Shown: positions 1 to 10,573 of the stretch, piece by piece
Layout: every line of letters starts with the position of its first letter
Position numbering within the stretch: the stretch's first letter is position 1
Assembly: GCA_963813435.1 (NCBI GenBank)
Contig: CAWEYY010000002.1
Span: 558,001-622,000, forward strand
Source: AC-32 sp963813435
GTDB taxonomy: Bacteria; Actinomycetota; Thermoleophilia; Gaiellales; Gaiellaceae
Length of the DNA stretch: 64,000 nucleotides
Direction of reading: 5' to 3'
Position numbers and translations under genes: made by a program
Notes under the pieces: generated by a model
What the model saw: the letters and a program-made list of their open reading frames with translations, nothing else
Told to the model about the DNA's origin: nothing
Database searches by the model: none

Positions 1-390
1 GCCCGCCTGGAGCACGGCCGGACGCTCGGCAGGAGCGCGGCGCACGAGCGCCCGCAGCCGGGCCAGCAGCTCCGCGAACGCGAAGGGCTTGACGAGGTAG
101 TCGTCAGCGCCGCTGTCGAGTCCCTCGATTCGACTCTCGACGGCGTCGCGTGCCGTCAGAAACAGGATCGGCGCCCAGACTCCGGCCTCGCGCAGCGCCC
201 TGCAGGTCGCGAAGCCGTCCTGACCGGGCAGCATGACGTCCAGGACGATCGCGTCGAACGAGACGGCACGCGCCATCCAGAGAGCGTCCTCGCCGCGACC
301 GGCCACCTCGGCCACATGACCTTCCTCCCGCAGCCCGCGGGCGAGCAGATCAGCGAGCTTCTTCTCGTCCTCGACCACGAGCACACGCAT
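1..390 (-). CDS. OmpR/PhoB-type response regulator, partial (receiver domain)
   Basis: Reading leftward from an ATG at 388-390 gives about 130 residues beginning MRVLVVEDEKKLADLL, then runs off the left edge. It is a CheY-like receiver: acidic pocket VEDE at residues 6-9, phospho-acceptor Asp in IVLDVMLPGQDG near residue 51, Thr in FLTARD and Lys in YLVKPF. The family continues with a linker and a winged-helix DNA-binding domain, which must lie outside the window. It is divergent from the membrane protein at 473, and a pair of CTCAT repeats 11 bp apart lies between them. It probably controls itself and that neighbour (inference). Confidence 0.93.
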   Translation of the reverse strand, partial: MRVLVVEDEKKLADLLARGLREEGHVAEVAGRGEDALWMARAVSFDAIVLDVMLPGQDGFATCRALREAGVWAPILFLTARDAVESRIEGLDSGADDYLVKPFAFAELLARLRALVRRAPAERPAVLQAG

Positions 391-431
391 CGGTCTATTG
401 TGCTCGCGAAGCGGCAAGCCGGATGTCCGCT

Positions 432-447
432 CTCATCGCGCCCTCAT
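432..447. promoter_or_regulatory. Putative OmpR-type direct repeat between divergent genes
   Basis: CTCAT occurs at 432-436 and 443-447, exactly 11 bp apart, in the space between the partial response regulator and the divergent membrane protein. OmpR/PhoB regulators bind tandem half-sites with 11 bp spacing. Only two units are visible, so this is tentative. Confidence 0.35.
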
Positions 448-472
448 CTCGGCCAGGTTCGATGAGTGCGTG

Positions 473-1219
473 CGCGCCAAGACGAGCCCAGAGCCCGCGC
501 CGCAGGCTGCCCGCGATTCGACCGTCGGCAACGAGCGCCTGACGGCCATGACCGCGGCGGTTCTGCTCGTTCTGCTGGCGGTGGAAGGGCTCACGATCCT
601 CTCGATCCGGCAACTGCTCTCGTTGCACGTTGTGGTCGGGCTCCTCCTGATCCCGCCGGTGGCGCTGAAGCTCGGCAGCACCGGCTACCGCTTTGTTCGC
701 TACTACACAGGCGACCGGGCGTACGTTGCCAAGGGGCCCCCGCACATCGTGATGCGACTGCTCGCGCCGCTGCTCGTCGTCTCCACCGTCGCCGTCCTCG
801 GGACGGGAGTGGCGCTCCTTGTGCTCGGGCCTCACAGGCACCGCGACATCGTCCTGGGCCTTCACAAGGCCAGCTTTCTCGTCTGGTTCGCCGTGATGAG
901 CGTGCACGTGCTCGTCTATGCACCCCGGCTGCCGCGCATCGTCCTGTCACGGAGCCGCCCCGCCGTGACCGGTGCCGGCCTGATCGCCGGCTCGCTCCTC
1001 GCCGGGGCGGCGCTCGCCGCCTCCGCCTACTCGCTCGCGGGGCCATGGCTCCACCGCGCTCACGAGCGCGACCGCGAAGGCGCTCCCGCGTCTCAAGAGG
1101 AGATCGTGAAGTGGACGCCGGCGAGGCCCTCGAGCGAGAAGCCTTCCGCCGGACCGGGCGAGACCCCCATCTCCAACCTCGGGCGGTTCCAGCGCTCGAA
1201 CTGCTCCCGGTCGATGTAG
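473..1219 (+). CDS. Four-helix membrane protein, function unknown
   Basis: An integral membrane protein with about four hydrophobic helices (MTAAVLLVLLAVEGLTIL, LSLHVVVGLLLIPPVAL, LLAPLLVVSTVAVLGTGVAL, AGLIAGSLLAGAALAASAY) and histidines at helix edges (SLHVVV, LGLHKASF, SVHVLVY). That layout resembles cytochrome b-like or DUF4405-like proteins, but haem binding is only a guess. The start is uncertain: GTG 473 is used, with an upstream ATG at 398 and a later ATG at 548 as alternatives. The last 40 or so codons overlap the convergent DUF779 gene by about 127 bp, which is unusual. It is divergent from a response regulator. Confidence 0.7.
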   Translation, partial: RAKTSPEPAPQAARDSTVGNERLTAMTAAVLLVLLAVEGLTILSIRQLLSLHVVVGLLLIPPVALKLGSTGYRFVRYYTGDRAYVAKGPPHIVMRLLAPLLVVSTVAVLGTGVALLVLGPHRHRDIVLGLHKASFLVWFAVMSVHVLVYAPRLPRIVLSRSRPAVTGAGLIAGSLLAGAALAASAYSLAGPWLHRAHERDREGAPASQEEIVKWTPARPSSEKPSAGPGETPISNLGRFQRSNCSRSM

Positions 1220-1419
1220 AAGGGCACGCCTTCGACCTCGCCGAGGAGGACGTCCTCCGCACCGAGGATCAGCTCGCCTTCGCGTAGGCAGATCGGGGAG
1301 CTGCCGTCGCAGCAGCCCCCCGAGAGGAAGAGCATCAGCGGCCCGAAGGTGGCCGTCAGGTTGCGGAGCACCGTGACCGCGGCGTCCGTGGCGACGACCT
1401 GCTCGGCCACCGGGCTCAT
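1093..1419 (-). CDS. DUF779 family protein
   Basis: A 108-residue protein. The segment LFLSGGCCDGSSPICLREGE with its Cys-Cys pair and third Cys, and the later VPFYIDREQFERWN, are characteristic of DUF779, a family regularly encoded next to acetaldehyde-type dehydrogenases. Its ATG directly abuts the stop codon of the aldehyde dehydrogenase at 1420, so the two are surely co-transcribed. A role in maturing, metallating or protecting the dehydrogenase is suggested only by this association. The 3' end overlaps the convergent membrane protein gene. Confidence 0.88.
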   Translation of the reverse strand: MSPVAEQVVATDAAVTVLRNLTATFGPLMLFLSGGCCDGSSPICLREGELILGAEDVLLGEVEGVPFYIDREQFERWNRPRLEMGVSPGPAEGFSLEGLAGVHFTISS

Positions 1420-2961
<1,542 letters not shown>

Positions 2962-3079
2962 GGCGTCTCCTTTCGAGAAGAGGACGGGCGGTATTGCCCG
3001 CTGACCGACAGCGTCGCGCGGCGCACCTGCGCAGGCATCGGGGTCGCCGCTGACCCGGTTGCCTGAAAACCCGTATTCG

Positions 3080-3150
3080 TGAGGCGCCGACTCGGCGGCG
3101 CCGACCATGGAGGCCGCACCGGCTAGGCCAGTGCGGCCGTCCAACGCACC
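3080..3150 (+). repeat. Two-hairpin dispersed element, degenerate copy
   Basis: Starts TGAGGCGCCG, folds a first stem GGCGCCG/CGGCGCC, then a second stem GGCCGCAC/GTGCGGCC and ends GGCCGTCC. The order and spacing match the clearer copies at 12139 and 32883, but the GACCGGTC end is not conserved. It lies between hypA and the aldehyde dehydrogenase, in the orientation opposite to the operon copies. Confidence 0.5.
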
Positions 3151-3192
3151 GTCTCGAAATCGAGAGGTGTGCCGCTTCTCCCGGGAATGGCC

Positions 3193-3456
3193 TCAGAGCC
3201 GAAGGTCGATCGACTCGAGCACGACGCCCTGCGCGTCGGGCTCGGTCGGGTCGGTGCGCAGCTCGGCCTCGACCTCGGCGCCCTCGGCGATCGTGCCGCG
3301 AGAGGCGTGCTCGAAGTGCTCGCGGAAGTGGGCCTCGGTGAAGTGGGAGAGCGCGCCGAGCCGCACGCGGATGCGGGTGACCCGGGCACCGCCCTCCGCG
3401 CTTGCCTCGGCCTCGATCTTGCGCATCAGGTCGTCCATCAGCGCCTTCTCGTGCAC
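3193..3456 (-). CDS. hypA: HypA-like nickel metallochaperone lacking the zinc domain
   Basis: An 87-residue protein beginning MHEKALMDDLMRKIEAEA. The N-terminal Met-His-Glu is the nickel-binding signature of HypA, which delivers nickel to NiFe-hydrogenase precursors. Family members are usually about 110-120 residues with two CxxC pairs holding zinc. Here there is no cysteine at all: the chain goes from the nickel domain (SRGTIAEGAEVEAEL) straight to a terminal strand (VVLESIDLRL), as if the zinc finger had been cut out cleanly. It is the last gene of the structural operon, overlapping the protease gene by about 19 bp. No hypB is seen in the window. Confidence 0.85.
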   Translation of the reverse strand: MHEKALMDDLMRKIEAEASAEGGARVTRIRVRLGALSHFTEAHFREHFEHASRGTIAEGAEVEAELRTDPTEPDAQGVVLESIDLRL

Positions 3457-3929
3457 TCGGCCACCTCCTCTCGCACGACCTCGGCGACGCGAGTCGCGGC
3501 CGCCTCCACCTCCGGGCTGAGCGTCTCCCCCGTCTCGAAGCTGGCTCCCTCGATCCCGTACACGATCGTCGTCTCGGGGAGCCGGCCGAGCGCACGCGCG
3601 AGCTCGACGGCCTCGGCCAGGCCCATGTGGTGCGTCGACGTGTCGAAGAGCGCGGCCGGCAGCTCGACCTCGCTCGCGTCGTGGCGGTGGACGGTTCCCG
3701 GCTCGGCGCCCGAGGAGACCGCGTCGACGAGCCAGACCGCGTCGGCCCCCTCCCAGGAGTCGATCAGTCCGCTCGGCTCGCCCTCGCGCTCGAGCACCTC
3801 CACACCCTCGGGAAGCGACCCGCCCAGCAGGCGCGCAACCGCCAGCCCGGCTCCGTCGTCGTTCCGCCAGGCGTTCCCGATCCCGATTACCTTCGTTCGA
3901 CCTCCAGCGTCAGGAAGTGCGTCGCACAC
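3438..3929 (-). CDS. NiFe-hydrogenase maturation protease (HyaD/HycI family)
   Basis: An endopeptidase that trims the C-terminus of the large subunit after nickel insertion. The core begins KVIGIGNAWRNDDGAG, with Asp as a likely nickel-sensing residue, followed by VWLVDAVSSGAEPGTVHRHD and the STHHMGLAEAVELARALG segment with its conserved His. The start is unclear: GTG 3929 gives an eleven-residue extension overlapping the large-subunit gene, whereas family alignment would start at codon 3896, which reads ACG. It sits between the large subunit and hypA, as expected for its job on the DPCISCATH tail. Confidence 0.85.
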   Translation of the reverse strand: MCDALPDAGGRTKVIGIGNAWRNDDGAGLAVARLLGGSLPEGVEVLEREGEPSGLIDSWEGADAVWLVDAVSSGAEPGTVHRHDASEVELPAALFDTSTHHMGLAEAVELARALGRLPETTIVYGIEGASFETGETLSPEVEAAATRVAEVVREEVAECTRRR

Positions 3930-5197
3930 GAGATGCACGGGTCGTAGTTGCGGATCGTCTGCTCGCAGAGCAGCGCCAGCTCCTCGTCGGGGACGTCGAG
4001 CGAGCGCTCGACCACGCCGCGCAGGTCCTCCTCGATCGTGCGCTGGTTCTGCGAGGTCGGCGGGACGATCTTCGCGTCGAGGATCGTGCCGTCCTCGTCG
4101 AGCTCGTAACGGTGGTAGAGGATCCCGCGCGGGGCCTCGGTGCAGCCGTAGCCCACGCCGGCGCGCGGCTCGACCTCGACGGCGGGCGCATCGGGCTCCT
4201 CGTACTCCGCGATCAGCCGCAGCGCCTCGTCGGCGGCGTAGACGAGCTCGACCGCGCGGACGACGATGCTGCGGAACGGGTTGCGCTCGCCGGGCTCGAG
4301 GCCGGCCTCCTTCGCCGCCTCGGCTGCGAGAGGCGACAGGCGGTCGGTTCCGAGGGCGAAGCGCGCAAGCGGGCCACAGAGGTAGGAGCCGCGCTCGCGA
4401 ATCTGGGAGTGGAGCGCGTTCGACCACGGCACGTGCTCCTCGACGAAGTGGTCGTCGTACTCGGAGACCGCGATGTCGAGCCCGCGGTTGGAGACGATCC
4501 GGCCGAGGTCGATCGGGTACTCGCCCGGCTGGTCGAGCGCGACGAGCTCGTAGTCCTGCTCGTAGTCCGGGAAGTCGAGCCCGGCGGTGAAGCCCACGGT
4601 CTCGAGCGCGATCTCCCTCGCCCGCTCGAGCTTCTCCACGAGCGGCTGCAGCTCCTTCCTGCGGGGCGCGCGGTACCAGCCGCCGACACGCACGTTGATC
4701 GGGTGCACCTCGCGGCCCCCGACCACGGTCATCACCTCGTTGCCGATCTTCTTCAGCTCGAGCGCCTTCGCCACCGCGTCCGGGTTGTCTCGGGCGAGCT
4801 CGATCGCGCTCTCGTAGCCGAGGAAGTCGGGCAGGTGGAGCATGTAGACGTGCAGCGTGTGGCTCTCGATCCACTCGCCGCAGTAGAGGAGCCGCCGCAA
4901 GGCTCGCAGCTGGCCGTCGACCTCGACGCCACAGGCGTCCTCCATCGCGTGACAGGCACTCATCTGGTACGCGACCGGGCAGATGCCGCAGATTCGCGCC
5001 GTGATGTCGGGAGCCTCGGTGAACGCGCGCCCGCGCAGGAAGGCCTCGAAGAAGCGCGGCGGCTCGTAGATGTTGAGCTTGACCTCCTCGACTCGCCCGT
5101 CCGCGATCTTGACGAGCATCGCGCCCTCGCCCTCCACCCGGGCGAGGTAGTCGGTCTTGATCGTCTTCGTCCTAGCTCTGGCCATCGGTCCGCGCAT
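3887..5197 (-). CDS. hydA: NiFe-hydrogenase large (alpha) subunit, group 3b type
   Basis: A 436-residue catalytic subunit carrying the NiFe(CN)2CO site. The N-terminal metal motif RICGICP holds Cys70 and Cys73; the C-terminal motif DPCISCATH holds Cys421 and Cys424 with His427. A nine-residue tail (FLTLEVERR) after that His is the expected substrate of the neighbouring protease. Length and motif context, and the adjacent delta, gamma and beta subunits, fit soluble NAD(P)-dependent group 3b enzymes (sulfhydrogenase-like). An in-frame ATG at 5185 is an equally likely start. The gene overlaps the end of the delta-subunit gene. Confidence 0.95.
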   Translation of the reverse strand: MRGPMARARTKTIKTDYLARVEGEGAMLVKIADGRVEEVKLNIYEPPRFFEAFLRGRAFTEAPDITARICGICPVAYQMSACHAMEDACGVEVDGQLRALRRLLYCGEWIESHTLHVYMLHLPDFLGYESAIELARDNPDAVAKALELKKIGNEVMTVVGGREVHPINVRVGGWYRAPRRKELQPLVEKLERAREIALETVGFTAGLDFPDYEQDYELVALDQPGEYPIDLGRIVSNRGLDIAVSEYDDHFVEEHVPWSNALHSQIRERGSYLCGPLARFALGTDRLSPLAAEAAKEAGLEPGERNPFRSIVVRAVELVYAADEALRLIAEYEEPDAPAVEVEPRAGVGYGCTEAPRGILYHRYELDEDGTILDAKIVPPTSQNQRTIEEDLRGVVERSLDVPDEELALLCEQTIRNYDPCISCATHFLTLEVERR

Positions 5198-5936
5198 TCT
5201 CGAAGGCCTGGACGTTGAACGTGCGGAAGACGCGCTCGACGCCGCGTTCGCCCATCCCCAGCACCTGCAGCTGCTTCGTCAGCGAGACGGTGTTCGGCGT
5301 CTCCATCGGCCCGAAGCAGCCGTAGCAGCCGCGGTCGTAGGCGGGGCAGAGCGCGCCGCAGCCGGCATGCGTGACCGGACCGAGGCAGGGCGTCCCATGG
5401 GCAACCATCACGCAGACGATCCCGCGGCGCTTGCACTCGGTGCAGACGCTCGTCGAGGCGATGCTCGGCCTGCGCCCGTGCAGGAACGCGGTCACAACTT
5501 CGAGCAGCTGGCGCTTGTTGATCGGGCAGCCGTTCAGCTCGTAGTCGACCGGAACGTGGGCCGAGATCGGGGTCGAGGTCTCGAGCGTCGAGACGTACTC
5601 CGGCGACGCATACACCACGGAGAGGAAGTCGCTCACGTCGGCGAAGTTGCGCAGCGCTTGGATGCCGCCCGCGGTCGCGCAGGCCCCGATCGTCACCAGC
5701 TTCTTCGACGAGCGCCGCACCTCCTGGATCCGCTGGGCGTCGTGTGCGGTGGTGACCGAGCCTTCGACGAGCGAGAGGTCGTAGGGACCCTTGATGGTCG
5801 CGCGCCTCGCCTCCAGGAAGTACGCGATCTCGACCTCGCCCGCGAGCGCCAGCAGCTCGTCCTCGCAGTCGAGCAGCGAGAGCTGGCAGCCGTCGCATGA
5901 GGCGAACTTCCAGACGGCGAGCTTGGGCTTTCTCAT
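5172..5936 (-). CDS. hydD: NiFe-hydrogenase small (delta) subunit
   Basis: A 254-residue iron-sulfur subunit carrying electrons between the NiFe site and the flavin subunit. Cys14 and Cys17 in ASCDGCQLSLLD plus the Cys of TIGACATAGG bind the proximal [4Fe-4S] cluster. The C-terminal half has CTECKRRGIVC, CLGP, HAGCGALCPAYDRGCYGC, enough cysteines for further clusters. No twin-arginine signal or membrane anchor is present, so the enzyme is cytoplasmic, as in group 3. The start at 5936 overlaps the gamma gene's stop by four bases. Confidence 0.94.
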   Translation of the reverse strand: MRKPKLAVWKFASCDGCQLSLLDCEDELLALAGEVEIAYFLEARRATIKGPYDLSLVEGSVTTAHDAQRIQEVRRSSKKLVTIGACATAGGIQALRNFADVSDFLSVVYASPEYVSTLETSTPISAHVPVDYELNGCPINKRQLLEVVTAFLHGRRPSIASTSVCTECKRRGIVCVMVAHGTPCLGPVTHAGCGALCPAYDRGCYGCFGPMETPNTVSLTKQLQVLGMGERGVERVFRTFNVQAFENARTDGQS

Positions 5937-6766
5937 AGTTCGCGCACCCTCATCAGGGCCTCGACCTCGTCCCAGCGGTAGACCGGGCCGTCGCGGCAGA
6001 TCAGGGTCGGGCCGAGCTGACAGTGTCCACAGTGACCGACCCCGCACTGCATGTTCCGCTCCATGGAGACGTAGATCCGGTCGGGCGCGACCCCGCGCTC
6101 GAGGAGCGCCTCGGTGCTCGTGCGCATCATGATCTCGGGCCCGCAGATGAAGGCGGTCGCGGCGGCCGGGTCGAAGCGCGCACTCGCCACGAGCTTCGCG
6201 ACGAACCCGACCTTGCCCGTCCAGCTCGCGTCGGCCGCATCCACCGTCACGTCGACCTGAAGCCGTTTGCGCCAGCGGTCGAGCTCCCGTGCGTACAGCA
6301 GCTCGTCGGGCCGGCGGCTTCCGTAGAGCACCACCGCCTCGCCGAGCTCCCGGCGACGGCGGAGAAGCTCGTGGACCACCGGGCGCAGGGGCGCGAGGCC
6401 GATCCCGCCCGCGATGACGATCGCGTCGCCGCCGAGGGCGGACTCGACCGGCCAGGCGTTGCCGAACGGGCCGCGCACGCCCAGGACGGCCCCGCGCTTG
6501 GCGCCGCAGATCGCCTGCGTAACCGCGCCGACCGCGCGCACCGTGTGCACGAGCCGCCCCTCGACGTCGCCGGAGACCGAGATCGGCACCTCGCCGATCC
6601 CGAAGGCGTAGAGCATCGTGAACTGGCCGGGCGAGAGCTGCAGCGGGCCCCCGCCGGCCGGCTCGAGCTCGAGCGTCCACGTGTCCTCGGTCTCCTTGCG
6701 CCGCCGCGTCACCGCGAACGGACGCGGGGCCATCGGCCCGTGGAGCTCAGCTGCCGTCGTGGCCAT
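5933..6766 (-). CDS. hydG: Hydrogenase gamma subunit, FAD/NAD(P)-binding oxidoreductase
   Basis: A 277-residue flavoprotein of the ferredoxin-NADP reductase fold that couples hydrogenase electrons to NAD(P). It has an FAD-binding barrel (SPGQFTMLYAFGIGEVPISV), a nucleotide-binding half (VIAGGIGLAPLRPVV, FICGPEIMMR) and a C-terminal [2Fe-2S] site with Cys241, Cys246, Cys249 and Cys257 (MQCGVGHCGHCQLG). This is the domain order of HydG/SulfhydG and of dihydroorotate dehydrogenase PyrK-type proteins; the operon identifies it as the hydrogenase subunit. It overlaps both neighbours by a few bases, suggesting translational coupling. Confidence 0.93.
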   Translation of the reverse strand: MATTAAELHGPMAPRPFAVTRRRKETEDTWTLELEPAGGGPLQLSPGQFTMLYAFGIGEVPISVSGDVEGRLVHTVRAVGAVTQAICGAKRGAVLGVRGPFGNAWPVESALGGDAIVIAGGIGLAPLRPVVHELLRRRRELGEAVVLYGSRRPDELLYARELDRWRKRLQVDVTVDAADASWTGKVGFVAKLVASARFDPAAATAFICGPEIMMRTSTEALLERGVAPDRIYVSMERNMQCGVGHCGHCQLGPTLICRDGPVYRWDEVEALMRVREL

Positions 6767-7197
6767 AGAGATCCAGAAGGCGGAGCCTCGTCCACTGCAG
6801 GCGCTCGATCAGCACCTGCGCGAAGCGGGACATCAGCTCGAATCCGAGCTTCGGGTCGTCCTCGCACTTCCCGCGCAGGCACGCGCCGTCGAAGGCCGTG
6901 GCGCGCAGGGGCGTGAGCGCCCGCGCGTCGAAGTGCCAGCGGTAGGGCGGGAAGAGCCACGACCAGCCGACGACCTCGCCGGCCTCGAGCGTCTCGATGA
7001 TCGCCGGTCCCCGGGCCGGCACGTACGTCTCCAGCGCGACGCTGCCGTGCCGGATGAGGAAGAAGGTGTCGGCGGCGTCGCCCTCGCGGAAGAGCATCGC
7101 GCCCGCGTCGAAGTGGACGTTTTGCGCGCAGCCGGCGAGCAGCGTCAGGTCGTCAGCCGGAAGCCCGTGGAACACGGGTACGTCGCGCAGCAGTGTG

Positions 7198-7211
<14 letters not shown>
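6747..7211 (-). CDS. Cyclic-nucleotide-binding domain protein within the hydrogenase operon
   Basis: A 154-residue single-domain protein of the Crp/cAMP-receptor fold. FREGDAADTFFLIRHGSVAL and IIETLEAGEVVGWSWLF form the jelly roll and phosphate-cassette region. A terminal helical stretch (LMSRFAQVLIERLQWTRLRL) resembles a dimerisation helix, but there is no winged-helix DNA-binding domain, so it is not a standard Crp-type regulator. It overlaps the beta gene by 14 bp and the gamma gene by 20 bp, hence is an integral part of the operon. A ligand-sensing accessory role for the hydrogenase is inferred; the ligand is unknown. Confidence 0.85.
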
Positions 7212-8337
<1,126 letters not shown>

Positions 8338-8419
8338 CTCGCGGTGAGCCTCGCAGTCCGGCGTTGAGCCTACATCCGGGCCTTCCCCGATTCCGAATGT
8401 GGTCTAGTGCCATGCGCAG

Positions 8420-10573
8420 ATGGCCGCCGTCGTCTTGCGCCGCCGTTTCCGCGTCCGGGGTGTCGTCCAGGGTGTTGGCTTCCGGCCGTTCGTGCACGGG
8501 CTCGCCACGCGGCGAGGGCTCGGCGGCTTCGTCCTCAACGACGGGGAAGGCGTGGTTGTCGAGGTCGAGGGAGACGACGCGACGCTCGACGAGTTCGCAG
8601 ACGCTCTGCGAGCGGAGGCGCCCGGGCTGGCCCGCGTCGACCAGGTGGTCGCCGAGGCCCTGGCCCCGAGCGGCGACCGCGCCTTCCGCATCGTCGAGAG
8701 CCGACCGACAGGCCGAGCGGCGCTGATCCCGCCCGACGTCACGACCTGCGACGATTGTCTCCGTGAGCTCTTCGATCCGGCCGACCGCCGCTACCGCTAC
8801 CCGTTCCTGAACTGCACGCAGTGCGGGCCGCGCTTCACGATCGTCCGGGACGTGCCGTACGACCGGGCGCGCACGACGATGGTCGGGTTCGAGCTCTGCG
8901 CCGACTGCCGGCGGGAGTACGAGGATCCGGCCAACCGCCGCTTCCACGCCGAGCCGACCTGCTGCCCGGTGTGCGGGCCTCGGCTCTCGCCGTCGCTCGA
9001 GGAGGCCGTCGGGCTTCTACGTGCGGGGAAGATCGTCGCGGTCAAGGGAATCGGCGGCTACCACCTCGCCTGCGATGCCGGCGACGAGGAGGCCGTCGCC
9101 CGGCTCCGGGCGCGGAAGCACCGGGAGGAAAAGCCGTTCGCGGTGCTGACCGACGCGCCCGACTCGCTGGCGGAGATCTCGGCCGAGGAGCTGGAGCTCC
9201 TCCGCTCGCCGGCCCGGCCGATCGTGCTCGTGCGGCGACTGGCTGCCGCCTCGGTCGCGCCCTCTGTCGCGCCTGGAACGCCGTGGCTCGGGCTGCTGCT
9301 GCCGTACTCGCCGCTCCACCACCTGCTCTGCGCCGACCTCGGCAGGCCGCTCGTGCTGACCAGCGGGAACCGATCCGACGAGCCGATCGCAGTCGACGAC
9401 GACGATGCGCGGGAGCGGCTCGGCGAAATCGCGGACGCATTCCTCGCGCACAACCGCCCGATCCACCGGCGCTGCGAGGACTCCGTCGTCCGCGCGGGCT
9501 TCCCAGTCCGTCGCTCGCGCGGGCACGTGCCGACCGCGCTGCCGCTGCCCGACCGCGCTCGCCCGCTCGTCGCGGCAGGGGCGGAGCTGAAGAGCACCTT
9601 CTGCGTCGGCCGGGGCGGAGAAGCCTTCGTGTCGGCGCACCTCGGCGACCTCGACTCCGAGGCGGCCTATCGCGCCTTCCGGGACGACCTTCGCCTGTAT
9701 CTGGCGATGCTCGGCGTCGAGCCGGAGATCGTCGCGCATGACCTTCACCCCGAGTACCTGGCGACGAAGTGGGCACTGGAGCAGCCGGACGCCGAGCTCG
9801 TCGGCGTGCAGCACCACCATGCGCACGCGGCCGGCTGCCTGGCCGAGCACGGCGAGGAGGGCCCGGCGCTCGCGCTCGTATTCGACGGGACCGGATACGG
9901 CACGGACGGCACGCTCTGGGGCGCCGAGCTGCTGCGATGCGACCTCGCGGAGTTCGAGCGCGTCGCACACCTCGAGCCCGTTCCGCTGCCGGGTGGCGAG
10001 GCCGCGATCCGCGAGCCGTGGCGTGTCGCGGCCGTCCACCTCGAGCGTGCAGGCGTGCCGGTGCCGTGGCCCGCGTGGGCGCAGGTCCGCGAGAGCCTGA
10101 AGCTCGACCCGCCGCTTGCGAGCGGCATGGGCCGCCTCTTCGACGCGGTTGCCGCGCTGCTCGGTATCCGGGACCGCGTCTCCTACGAGGGCCAGGCCGC
10201 GGCCGAGCTCGAGCAGCTCGCCGGCGAGACCCCCGCCGATCCCTACCCGTGGCGGTTCGGGGACGCCACCGACTTAGTAACAGTCTGTTACTTGGAGCTC
10301 GAGGCCGGGCGGGCTCGGGAGGAGGTGGCGGCGCGGTTTCACGAGACGGTTGCCGCCGCCGCTGCGGACGCCTGCGCGGAGGCAGGCGAGCCCCGGGCGG
10401 TCGTGCTCTCGGGTGGCAGCTTCCAGAACCTCCGCCTGCTCCGCTCGACGCGCGCGCGCCTCGAGGCGCTCGGCTTCCGCGTGCTCACGCACCGCCTGGT
10501 GCCCCCCAACGACGGCGGCATAAGCTACGGGCAGGCAGCAATCGCCGCGAGGAGGAGCGCAGCATGTGCCTAG
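8420..10573 (+). CDS. hypF: Carbamoyltransferase HypF
   Basis: A 717-residue maturation enzyme that makes the thiocarbamate precursor of the cyanide ligands on HypE. Domains in order: acylphosphatase (RVRGVVQGVGFRPFVHGL, residues 11-28), two zinc fingers (CDDC at 110-113, CTQC at 132-135, then CADC and CCPVC), a YrdC-like domain (VKGIGGYHLACDA, KPFAVL) and a Kae1-like domain (VGVQHHHAHAAGCLAEHG, VLSGGSFQNLRLL). It is the first gene of the plus-strand hyp operon; its TAG stop overlaps the hypC start. A perfect 17-bp palindrome and a rare TTA codon occur inside it near 10276. Confidence 0.97.
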   Translation: MAAVVLRRRFRVRGVVQGVGFRPFVHGLATRRGLGGFVLNDGEGVVVEVEGDDATLDEFADALRAEAPGLARVDQVVAEALAPSGDRAFRIVESRPTGRAALIPPDVTTCDDCLRELFDPADRRYRYPFLNCTQCGPRFTIVRDVPYDRARTTMVGFELCADCRREYEDPANRRFHAEPTCCPVCGPRLSPSLEEAVGLLRAGKIVAVKGIGGYHLACDAGDEEAVARLRARKHREEKPFAVLTDAPDSLAEISAEELELLRSPARPIVLVRRLAAASVAPSVAPGTPWLGLLLPYSPLHHLLCADLGRPLVLTSGNRSDEPIAVDDDDARERLGEIADAFLAHNRPIHRRCEDSVVRAGFPVRRSRGHVPTALPLPDRARPLVAAGAELKSTFCVGRGGEAFVSAHLGDLDSEAAYRAFRDDLRLYLAMLGVEPEIVAHDLHPEYLATKWALEQPDAELVGVQHHHAHAAGCLAEHGEEGPALALVFDGTGYGTDGTLWGAELLRCDLAEFERVAHLEPVPLPGGEAAIREPWRVAAVHLERAGVPVPWPAWAQVRESLKLDPPLASGMGRLFDAVAALLGIRDRVSYEGQAAAELEQLAGETPADPYPWRFGDATDLVTVCYLELEAGRAREEVAARFHETVAAAAADACAEAGEPRAVVLSGGSFQNLRLLRSTRARLEALGFRVLTHRLVPPNDGGISYGQAAIAARRSAACA
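10276..10292. other. Perfect 17-bp inverted repeat inside hypF
   Basis: AGTAACAG, a central T, then CTGTTACT: an eight-base perfect inverted repeat in a markedly AT-rich island of a GC-rich gene. It lies in codons for LVTVCYL, and the first of these is TTA, a codon rare in such genomes. The shape is that of an operator for a dimeric regulator, for example TetR type, or of an attachment site; which, if either, is not shown. Confidence 0.6.

Noticed and set aside
2962..3079. A further repeat copy directly upstream of the aldehyde dehydrogenase
   Set aside because: CGGGCAATACCGCCCG is a small hairpin but lacks the CAGACGG and GACCGGTC parts and the correct spacing.
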